Source: Pseudomonadota bacterium (GTDB taxonomy: Bacteria > Pseudomonadota > Gammaproteobacteria > Burkholderiales > Burkholderiaceae_B). Taken from it: a stretch of DNA of 12,651 nt. Positions 1 through 6,016 of this stretch are shown in pieces (within the stretch, counting starts at the first letter, position 1; each line of letters starts with the position of its first letter). The notes below the pieces were generated by a model that searched no databases, had not been told where the DNA came from, and saw only the letters and a program-made list of their open reading frames with translations. Location: contig JAEWJD010000201.1 of assembly GCA_023386765.1 (NCBI GenBank), forward strand, positions 1 through 12,651, read 5' to 3'. Position numbers and translations under genes: made by a program.

Positions 1-571
1 AAATGCACACCACGCGTTCATTGCGGGCAAACAGTTCGGGCACATGGCTGGCCGTCAGGGGGTTGACCGAGAACAGGCGCCCCGGCACGTGGATCATTTC
101 GCGCAGGGTGCCGGCCAGCGGCATATGTACGCGGTGGTAGTCACGCGGCGACAGGTAGATGGTGGCGAACTCGCCGTCCTGGAAGGCTGCGGCGCGCTCG
201 GCATCGCCGCCCAGCAGCGCCGTGAGGCCGAAGCTATGACCCTTGGCCTGGAAAATACGGCCGTCACGGATCGGCCCCAGTTGGCTGATGGCCCCGTCGG
301 CAGGCGAGACGGCATTGGCGAGATCATCGTCCAGCGGGCGCGCATCGGCTTTGAGTGCCCGGGTGAAGAAATCATTGAAGCAGCTATACGCGCGGGGATC
401 TTCGATGAGCGCTTCGCTCATGTCCACGCGGTAGCGGCGCACGAAGCGCGAAATCATGTAGTTCTTGATCTCGGGCGAACGGCTTTCCGCCAGCAGGCCG
501 AAACCACGCGAGACAAGGTGATGCGGCGCCAGGTACTGGCTGGCGAGAAAAATCTGGTCTTTGAAGGCCAT
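1..571 (-). CDS. psd: Phosphatidylserine decarboxylase proenzyme, C-terminus cut off by window edge
   Basis: Psd decarboxylates phosphatidylserine to phosphatidylethanolamine at the inner membrane. It is made as a proenzyme that cleaves itself at an LGST-type motif to form a pyruvoyl group. I translated the minus strand from ATG at 571. It opens MAFKDQIFLASQYLAPHHLV and continues with the family blocks RYRVDMSEAL, CFNDFFTRALK, SPADGAIS (likely triad Asp), YHRVHMPLAGTLREMIHVPG (likely triad His) and LFSVNPLTA, ending ARNERVVC at the edge. About 190 codons are present. Family members are roughly 280-300 aa, so the last third, including the self-cleavage site, lies outside the window. The start is supported by AGGA 5 nt upstream. 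A strong hairpin (587-606) sits just 5' of that ribosome site. The gene follows a 159-aa unknown protein after 81 nt on the same strand. The product call is firm; completeness cannot be judged. Confidence 0.93.
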   Translation of the reverse strand, partial: MAFKDQIFLASQYLAPHHLVSRGFGLLAESRSPEIKNYMISRFVRRYRVDMSEALIEDPRAYSCFNDFFTRALKADARPLDDDLANAVSPADGAISQLGPIRDGRIFQAKGHSFGLTALLGGDAERAAAFQDGEFATIYLSPRDYHRVHMPLAGTLREMIHVPGRLFSVNPLTASHVPELFARNERVVCI

Positions 572-586
572 GGATATCCTGGGGAA

Positions 587-606
587 ACCGGCGCAGCGGC
601 GCCGGT
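587..606 (-). promoter_or_regulatory. Strong GC-rich hairpin in the psd leader
   Basis: An 8-bp perfect inverted repeat (ACCGGCGC / GCGCCGGT, 587-594 and 599-606) encloses a 4-nt loop. On the minus strand it ends 15 nt before the psd ATG, just upstream of the AGGA ribosome site. It is followed by TTTCCCC, which is too short a U tract for a normal intrinsic terminator. It could terminate or stabilise the upstream mRNA, or modulate psd translation. The structure is read directly; the function is inferred. Confidence 0.5.
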
Positions 607-652
607 ACGGCGAGATAAGACTGAAGTGTAACGTTAGCCGCAGAAGAAGACG

Positions 653-1132
653 TCAGGTATCGGCGTCCGGACCGCTGGGCAAGCGCAGGATCGGCGCATC
701 CGGCGGGATGCGGGTCACCCGCGGGCGCGGAATGCGGCGCAGCGTCAGGCGCGAGGAGCGCACGGCGGCATTTTGCAGCAGCACCCCGAGCACCGAGCCT
801 TTGTCCTGGATCCAGCGCGACTTCTCGCGCAGCAGCCGCAAGGCCGCCGAAGGCGGCCCGAGGCGATAGGTCAGGCCGTTGATGCTGGTGCTCTGCTTGC
901 CGTCGAAGGCGGTGCTGTCGAGCTGGGTGATGCCGACCGCATCGAGATTATCGCTTTCATGGTCGGCGCGGTAGACGAAGGTCAGGCGGTTGTGCGGGTC
1001 GTGCACCACCACCAGCTTCTCGATGCCCGCGACATCGGAGAAGATGCCGAAGACTTCGGATTCCACCAGTTGATTGCCACGCTGTTCTTCCGTGTAGAGA
1101 AAAATCGTCGGCAAAAGATGGCGCTGATTCAT
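653..1132 (-). CDS. Hypothetical protein, 159 aa, family not recognised
   Basis: I do not recognise this family. The protein starts MNQRHLLPTIFLYTEEQRGN. It has no signal peptide and no membrane segment, so it is probably cytoplasmic. The first 80 residues are acidic and mixed alpha/beta in look (EVFGIFSDVAGIEKLVVVHDP, LTFVYRADHESDNL). The last 50 are strongly basic and proline-rich (LREKSRWIQ, SSRLTLRRIPRPRVTRIPP), which could be a disordered or nucleic-acid-binding tail; that is a guess. It is on the same strand as its neighbours, 89 nt after the ThDP gene and 81 nt before psd, and no other frame gives a better candidate here. The ATG at 1132 has no clear Shine-Dalgarno sequence, so the start is uncertain. 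Coding status rests on its length, position and strand. Confidence 0.65.
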   Translation of the reverse strand: MNQRHLLPTIFLYTEEQRGNQLVESEVFGIFSDVAGIEKLVVVHDPHNRLTFVYRADHESDNLDAVGITQLDSTAFDGKQSTSINGLTYRLGPPSAALRLLREKSRWIQDKGSVLGVLLQNAAVRSSRLTLRRIPRPRVTRIPPDAPILRLPSGPDADT

Positions 1133-1168
1133 TGGGGCGTAGATGGGCAGGCAGGTGTCAAACCCGCG

Positions 1169-1197
1169 ATTCTACCTGTCCGCACCGCGAAGACGGC
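1169..1197 (-). promoter_or_regulatory. Possible promoter for the 159-aa gene (-10 TAGAAT)
   Basis: In the 89-nt gap after the ThDP gene the minus strand has TAGAAT (1174-1169), 5 of 6 to the sigma70 -10 box, which would place the transcript start about 30 nt before the ATG at 1132. The -35 position (about 1192-1197) is poor. Weak call. Confidence 0.25.
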
Positions 1198-1221
1198 GAC
1201 CTGGCGGCCGTTGCGCGGCGT

Positions 1222-2928
1222 TCAGCTGCGAGCCTGCCGTCTTTGCAGGGCGGCCTCGCGAATGGCATCCAGCGTCTGTCCCGGGGCAATACCGTTGCCG
1301 TCATAGCGCACCTCGAGCAACGCAGGCAGCCGCTCCCGCTCGGCGAAAGCACGGGCGCGCTCGAAGGCCGGACCGAAGTCGGCGTCGCAGTCGACGATTT
1401 CCCCATGTCCGCCGTAGCCCTTGATGATCTGACTGAAGTCCGGATTCTCGAACGACAGGGCAATCGGACGGCCCGGGAAGTCGCGCTCCTGGTGAGCCCG
1501 GATGGTGCCCCACATCCCGTTGTTGAATACCAGGATCACGATCCCCAGGCGATACTGCATCGCCACCCCCAGCTCCTGCATATTCATCTGGAAGCAACCG
1601 TCGCCGGCGTAGCAGACCACCGTGCGCGCCGGATCCTGCAGCTTGGCGGCGATGGCCGCTGGCAGCCCGTAGCCCATGGCACCCAGGGTCGGCGCCAGAC
1701 TGGTGCCCGGGCCGGTGAAGGTCCGATAACGATGCGGATAGAGCGCATAGTTGCCCGCGCCCACCGTCAGGCAGGCGTCCTCGGGAAGCCGGGCCGCCAC
1801 CTCGGCGGCGGCCCGGTCCAGGCCCAACGGGCCGGGGGCGGGCAAGGGCTCCAGGCTCTCCTGCCAGTCGCGATGGGCTTGCACCACACGCTCGCCACGT
1901 GCCACGGCATGGCCTGGCGACAGGGCGGCGGCGGCTTCGGCAAAGCGCGCCGGATCGCTGACGATGCTTTGCGTGGTGGCATATACCCGGCCCAACTCGT
2001 CGGGATCCGGATAGACATGGATCAGGGATTGTCGTGGCAAGGGGCTTTCGAGCAGGCTGTAGCCTTCTGTGGTGGCTTCACCCAGCCGCGTGCCTACTGC
2101 CAGCACCAGATCCGCGTCGAGCAGCCGCTGGCGCAGGGCCTGCGTCATGCCCCAGCCGACATGGCCGGCGGCATTGGGATGGCGTTGATCGAAACACTCC
2201 AGCCGGCGCCACGCCGTACCGACGGGCAGCTCGAAGCGGCTGGCGAAATCGGCGATCTGGGCCATTGCGATCGGGGTCCAACCCGAGCCACCCAACAACA
2301 GAAACGGGCGTTGCGCCACATCCAGCAGGGCAGTCATGCGGGCGAGATCGGCCTGGCTCGGGCTGCTGTGGCTGCGTTGATAGCGCGGCAGATCCGGCAC
2401 GGTGGCGCAGCCCCACAGCGTGTCCTCGGGCAAGGCCAGCACCACCGGGCCGGGCCGCCCGCTGGTGGCCACCTGAAACGCCCGGGCGATGAACTCCGGG
2501 ATACGTTCGGTGCGATCGATCTGTGCGACCCACTTGCTCATGGGCCCGAACATGCGGCGATAGTCGATTTCCTGGAACGCCTCGCGTTCGACAAAGTCAT
2601 TGCCCACCTGGCCGACGAACAGGATCATCGGCGTGGCGTCCTGGAAAGCCGTATGCACGCCGATACTGGCGTTGGTTGCCCCGGGGCCACGGGTCACGAA
2701 GCAGATGCCGGGTTCGCCGGTCAGCTTGCCGTGGGCTTCGGCCATGTAGGCGGCGCCGCTCTCCTGACGGCAGACGATGGGTTCGATGCTGCCGCGATGC
2801 TCGTTCAAGGCGTCGATGCAGGGCAGGTAGCTTTCGCCGGGGATCATGAAGATGCGGCGCACGCCATGCTGGCGCAGTTGCTGCATCAGAATCTGTCCGC
2901 CGTTGCGTTCGGTGAGCGTGTGCGTCAT
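1222..2928 (-). CDS. Thiamine diphosphate-dependent enzyme, acetolactate synthase large-subunit-like
   Basis: A 568-aa member of the acetolactate synthase/pyruvate decarboxylase superfamily, cytoplasmic. It has the three usual domains. The N-terminal pyrimidine domain (about 8-175) carries RQESGAAYMAEAHGKLTG with the probable cofactor-activating Glu56, then TRGPGATNA. The central domain (about 195-330) includes LLLGGSGW and LVLAVGTRLGE. The C-terminal pyrophosphate domain (about 370-545) has GDG at 442-444 and NN at 469-470, the ThDP/Mg motif, followed by GTIRAHQERDFPGR and NPDF as in acetolactate synthases. Length fits the family. The start has a strong AAGGAG site 7 nt upstream. It lies 54 nt after a GntR regulator on the same strand and has no small regulatory subunit beside it. 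It is therefore more likely a catabolic or side-pathway decarboxylase, ligase or lyase than the branched-chain ilvB enzyme. The substrate cannot be read from the sequence. Confidence 0.88.
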   Translation of the reverse strand: MTHTLTERNGGQILMQQLRQHGVRRIFMIPGESYLPCIDALNEHRGSIEPIVCRQESGAAYMAEAHGKLTGEPGICFVTRGPGATNASIGVHTAFQDATPMILFVGQVGNDFVEREAFQEIDYRRMFGPMSKWVAQIDRTERIPEFIARAFQVATSGRPGPVVLALPEDTLWGCATVPDLPRYQRSHSSPSQADLARMTALLDVAQRPFLLLGGSGWTPIAMAQIADFASRFELPVGTAWRRLECFDQRHPNAAGHVGWGMTQALRQRLLDADLVLAVGTRLGEATTEGYSLLESPLPRQSLIHVYPDPDELGRVYATTQSIVSDPARFAEAAAALSPGHAVARGERVVQAHRDWQESLEPLPAPGPLGLDRAAAEVAARLPEDACLTVGAGNYALYPHRYRTFTGPGTSLAPTLGAMGYGLPAAIAAKLQDPARTVVCYAGDGCFQMNMQELGVAMQYRLGIVILVFNNGMWGTIRAHQERDFPGRPIALSFENPDFSQIIKGYGGHGEIVDCDADFGPAFERARAFAERERLPALLEVRYDGNGIAPGQTLDAIREAALQRRQARS

Positions 2929-2982
2929 ACAGAAGCTCCTTGAGCAGGACCGGTATTGGAAGAGACGGGATGCCCCGACGCG

Positions 2983-3705
2983 CTAACGCAGCGCGCCGGT
3001 GCCGAAGTCGTCACGCAGGCGCGCCAGGATGCCGACCAGGTGGTCATGCATGGCCTGCCGGGCGGCGGCCGGATCGCGTGCCGTGATGGCGGTCAGGATG
3101 ACCGCGTGTTCTTGCCTGGCGACCGCCCACACCTGGGTGTTGACGAAATGCTGTTCCATGCGGCTGAACAGCGGGCTGATGCTGCTGAGATGCCAGATAT
3201 GGGAAATAGCGGCCGCCAGCGCGGCGTTGCCGCAAGCGGCCGCAATGGCGCTATGGAAGGCCTGGTCGTGCAGGCTGGGCGTTTCGGTCAGGGACATGGC
3301 CTCATGGGCGTCCTGGATGGCGGCCAGTTGCGCCGCTGAGGCGCGCTGCGCGGCCAGGGCGGCGCACTCCGGCTCCAGCAGCAGGCGCGTGTCCAGCAGG
3401 TCAAAGGGACCGATGTCACTGGGTTCGACGCCATTGCCGGCCTGGGCGCCTGCATATTGCCCGTCGTCGCGCGGGGCGCAGACAAACACGCCCGTGCCCA
3501 CGCGCACGTCGACATAACCCTCGATCTCCAGAGCGATCAGCGCTTCGCGCACCGAGGCACGGCTGACCTGCAGCTGTTCGGCCAGATCACGTTCGGCAGG
3601 CAGGCGGGCGCCGATCTCGAAATCTCCGGCGCGGATGCGGCTGGCGATCTGGTCGGCGATGAGGCGATAAAGGCGGGTCGGGGTGACAGCGTGAAAGAGA
3701 GCCAT
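2983..3705 (-). CDS. GntR-family transcriptional regulator, FadR subfamily (FCD domain)
   Basis: A 240-aa one-component, ligand-responsive regulator. The N-terminal winged helix (about 8-75) is typical GntR: RLYRLIADQIASRIRAGDF, GARLPAERDLAEQLQVSR, SVREALIALEIEGYV and a wing ending GTGVFV. The C-terminal all-helical FCD domain (about 100-230) keeps the likely metal/effector ligands Asp147 and His151 (DQAFH), His200 (RQEH) and His222 (MHDH). Members usually bind small carboxylates. I chose the ATG at 3705 because it gives normal family length. The frame stays open to an ATG at 3813, which would add 36 residues unlike the family, and neither start has a strong ribosome site. The ThDP enzyme follows 54 nt downstream and is the probable target. 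A palindrome just upstream (3727-3741) is a candidate autoregulatory operator. Confidence 0.88.
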   Translation of the reverse strand: MALFHAVTPTRLYRLIADQIASRIRAGDFEIGARLPAERDLAEQLQVSRASVREALIALEIEGYVDVRVGTGVFVCAPRDDGQYAGAQAGNGVEPSDIGPFDLLDTRLLLEPECAALAAQRASAAQLAAIQDAHEAMSLTETPSLHDQAFHSAIAAACGNAALAAAISHIWHLSSISPLFSRMEQHFVNTQVWAVARQEHAVILTAITARDPAAARQAMHDHLVGILARLRDDFGTGALR

Positions 3706-3726
3706 GGTCTGTGCATCGAGTGGCCG

Positions 3727-3741
3727 AGTGGTCAGGCCACT
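3727..3741. promoter_or_regulatory. Candidate GntR/FadR-type operator
   Basis: AGTGG-TCAGG-CCACT is a perfect 5+5 bp inverted repeat with core TGGT-N3-GCCA. This is one base from the TGGTNNNACCA form seen for FadR-subfamily regulators. It ends 22 bp upstream of the GntR gene's ATG, where repression would be effective. A larger overlapping repeat, AGTGGCC (3719-3725) with GGCCACT (3735-3741), adds symmetry. The site is seen directly; its use is inferred. Confidence 0.4.
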
Positions 3742-3815
3742 GGGCGATAACGAAGTGTGCAGGATTTGGCGTGCCAGAAGAAGCCTTGGGGGATGCTTTT
3801 GCGGGAAAACCATGA

Positions 3816-3829
3816 GCCGGCCTGCCGGC
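3816..3829 (-). terminator. Weak hairpin after the DUF488 gene, possible terminator
   Basis: GCCGGC-CT-GCCGGC lies 19 nt beyond the DUF488 stop on the minus strand. A T4 run follows only after 6 more nt (TCATGGTTTT), so it is not a classic intrinsic terminator. It may still separate the bvgS-exporter-DUF488 run from the GntR gene. Confidence 0.25.
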
Positions 3830-3847
3830 CGACAGAGGGCGGTGCGA

Positions 3848-4222
3848 TCAGGAGCGAGCCAGCGTGCTCAGGGCCTGATGCAGCACGACGGCATTGTTGC
3901 GTTCAGGGTCGCGAGCACCGTAGACCAGGGTCAGGCGGCCGCTGCCGGCAGCGACAAGCAAGGCCCGCATGGCCGCTTGCTGGGCCGGTTGCGCCAGTTC
4001 TTGCAGATAGGCTTGGCGAAACTCGTCCCAGCGCTCGGCGTCATGGTGGAAGGTTTTGCGCAGGCCGTCGCTGGGCGCCAGGTCGCGTGCCCAATCATTC
4101 AGCGCCAATACGGCGCGCGCCCTGCCGCGCGGCCAGAGCCGGTCGACCAGAACGCGGTAGCCGTCCTCGGGGCCGGGGTCTTCGTAGGCGCGTTTGAGCA
4201 CAATGGCGCGAGGTGAGGGCAT
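3848..4222 (-). CDS. DUF488 family protein, YeaO-like
   Basis: A 124-aa soluble protein of the DUF488 family, close in layout to E. coli YeaO (about 115 aa), whose biochemical role is not established. Family hallmarks are DGYRVLVDRLWPRG at 20-33, the conserved Trp in LNDW (44), and LRK-x-FHHDAERW-x-EF-x-x-x-Y at 54-72. A C-terminal strand TLVYGARDPERNNAVVL follows. I chose the ATG at 4222 because GGAG lies 8 nt upstream and the protein then begins at the family start. The frame is open to 4276, which would overlap the exporter's stop, but those extra residues are not family-like. The gene begins 28 nt after the exporter on the same strand, so co-transcription is likely. I see no catalytic residues that would allow a reaction to be named. 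Confidence 0.85.
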   Translation of the reverse strand: MPSPRAIVLKRAYEDPGPEDGYRVLVDRLWPRGRARAVLALNDWARDLAPSDGLRKTFHHDAERWDEFRQAYLQELAQPAQQAAMRALLVAAGSGRLTLVYGARDPERNNAVVLHQALSTLARS

Positions 4223-4250
4223 GGCGTGGCTCCAGAGCGGGAAAAGGGGG

Positions 4251-5945
4251 TCAGGCAACGCGCGACGATCGCTCACGGATCGCCTGGTAGCTGACCCCTT
4301 GGCTGATCTTGGGCGGCTGCGAACCGCTATGGAAGGCGTTGACGGCGTCCAGTACCATCTTGTCAGCCAAGGTCAGGCGGTCGATCATGCGCAGGTATTG
4401 CAGCCAGTTGTCCACCACGAACACCTCGGCCCAGATGGTCGGTTCGTTGAGATCGCGAAAGGCCTGCCACTGGTCGGCGCCATTGCGCATGCGCATGCGC
4501 CGCAGCGCCGGCATGCTACCCAGGAAAGCCGTCTGCCTGTCGTGCTCGATCACATATTGCACGCTGACGATGATCGCCCCGTGGGCCGGGTCGAAGTCCT
4601 GGGCGCGGGGGGCCTCGGAGGCGACGGGCCAGGCGGCCAGATCCTGGGTTTCGTTCAGATTGGGCAAATGCGTGCGCGAAAAGAGCAGGGTGGTCAGGCC
4701 CAGTGTCAGGCCTGCTGCCAGCAGGCTGCCCTGCACCCCGAGCGTTTCAGCAAAATGGCCCCAGGCGAACGAGCCCAGTGCCAGGCCGCCGAACAGCGCC
4801 GTCTGGTAGAGCGCCAGCGCACGCGCCTTGACCCAGTCAGGCACCAGCACCTGGATGGAGGTGTTGTAGGTGGCCAGTACCGCGATCCAGCAACTCCCGG
4901 CCAGCAACAGTGCCGGAAAGATCAGGCTCAGCAGGTCGAACACACCAATGATCACCAACCCGAACGACAGCAGGGCGCAGCCTGCGGTGATCAGGCGCGC
5001 ACTGCCCAGGCGCCGCTGGGCAGTGCTGACCCACAGGCTGCCGCTGATGGCGCCCAGCCCCAGCGCACCCAGCATATAGCCATAGAGCGAGGCGCTGCCA
5101 TCGGCGTGGTCATAGGCCAGCAGCGGCAACAGGGCCCACAGCGCGCTGGCTGAAATGCCGAAGGTGAAGGCGCGCTGCATGACCTGGCGGGTCACGCTGG
5201 AATGTTCGGTAAAGCGCAGGGCGGCCACCACCCCCTCGACGATGCGTTCCGGCGGCAGCGAGCGCACCGGCACGGTCCGGCGCCAGCGCCAGATGGCCCA
5301 CATAAGCGAAGCAAAGCACAGGCAGTTCAGCAGGAACACCCAGGGCGCGCCGACCGCGCCCAGCAGCATGCCGCCCAACGCCGGTCCGAGCGCCCGCGCG
5401 ACGTTGAAATTGACGCTATTGAGCAGCACGGCACGGCCGATCTCCGGGCGTGGAACCTGTTCGCCCACGGCGGCCTGCCAGGCCGGCGTGATGATGGCGC
5501 TGCCCACGGAAACAAAAAACACGGCGATGATCAACGTGACCGGATGCAGCTTTCCGGCAAAGGCGAGGGCGGTGATCACCACGCCCATCCCCAGCTCAAG
5601 CGCCATGCCCAGCAGCATCACCTTACGCCGGTCATAGTTGTCGGCCAGCACGCCGGTCAGGATCGAAAGCACCACCAGCGGCAAGGCCGCGGCCACCTGG
5701 ATCATCGCCACCAGGACGGGGCTGCTCTGCTCGGTGGTGACAATCCATGCTGCCGCCACCGATTGCGCCCATACGCCGAGGTTGGCGAACAGATTGGCAA
5801 TCCAGATGATGCGAAACGCGCTGTGACGCAACGGCGCGAGCACGCCGGGCGGCGAGCCATCATTGCGCGTGGGGTCGGGCTCGGGAGCCGGCGAAGGCGT
5901 GGTGCCGGGAGGCAGGTCGTCTTTGGCGGAGGGCGGTTGCAACAT
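4251..5945 (-). CDS. MFS transporter, MFS_3/enterobactin-exporter-like, with C-terminal monooxygenase-like domain
   Basis: A 564-aa inner-membrane secondary exporter. A proline-rich cytoplasmic N-terminus (about 1-40) precedes twelve or so hydrophobic segments (about 43-440). Early ones are AFRIIWIANLFANLGVWAQS and VLVAMIQVAAALPLVVLSI, followed by the MFS loop 2-3 signature TGVLADNYDRRKV (97-109). A soluble tail (about 455-540; IIVSVQYVIEHDRQTAFL, LRRMRMRNGADQW, EVFVVDNWLQYLRM) resembles the antibiotic-biosynthesis-monooxygenase-like tail known in the MFS_3 (PF05977) family. This explains why it is longer than a 400-aa MFS protein. I chose the ATG at 5945. The frame is also open from a TTG at 6020 that overlaps the bvgS stop, but that extension is not transporter-like. 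It lies 71 nt downstream of bvgS on the same strand. The substrate is unknown; siderophores or drugs are possibilities by family. Confidence 0.85.
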   Translation of the reverse strand: MLQPPSAKDDLPPGTTPSPAPEPDPTRNDGSPPGVLAPLRHSAFRIIWIANLFANLGVWAQSVAAAWIVTTEQSSPVLVAMIQVAAALPLVVLSILTGVLADNYDRRKVMLLGMALELGMGVVITALAFAGKLHPVTLIIAVFFVSVGSAIITPAWQAAVGEQVPRPEIGRAVLLNSVNFNVARALGPALGGMLLGAVGAPWVFLLNCLCFASLMWAIWRWRRTVPVRSLPPERIVEGVVAALRFTEHSSVTRQVMQRAFTFGISASALWALLPLLAYDHADGSASLYGYMLGALGLGAISGSLWVSTAQRRLGSARLITAGCALLSFGLVIIGVFDLLSLIFPALLLAGSCWIAVLATYNTSIQVLVPDWVKARALALYQTALFGGLALGSFAWGHFAETLGVQGSLLAAGLTLGLTTLLFSRTHLPNLNETQDLAAWPVASEAPRAQDFDPAHGAIIVSVQYVIEHDRQTAFLGSMPALRRMRMRNGADQWQAFRDLNEPTIWAEVFVVDNWLQYLRMIDRLTLADKMVLDAVNAFHSGSQPPKISQGVSYQAIRERSSRVA

Positions 5946-5953
5946 GAGCGCGC

Positions 5954-5998
5954 GGAATCCTGCGAGGGTTTGAGAACAACCCAAAGCCAGAAGATTCC
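5954..5998 (-). other. Nested inverted repeats between bvgS and the exporter gene
   Basis: The outer arms GGAATC (5954-5959) and GATTCC (5993-5998) enclose GGGTT (5966-5970) and AACCC (5978-5982). The set nearly fills the 71-nt gap and ends a few nt upstream of the exporter ATG. It could be an mRNA processing or attenuation element in a bvgAS-exporter transcript. There is no U run, so it is not a plain terminator. Folding is by eye only. Confidence 0.3.
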
Positions 5999-6016
5999 CC
6001 GAGCCCCATGCGCCTG

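Noticed and set aside
1132..2943. 603-aa open frame on the plus strand, opposite the ThDP enzyme
   Set aside because: It is the antisense of a clear ThDP enzyme with intact motifs. Long antisense frames are common in GC-rich DNA, and its translation has no domain-like segments.
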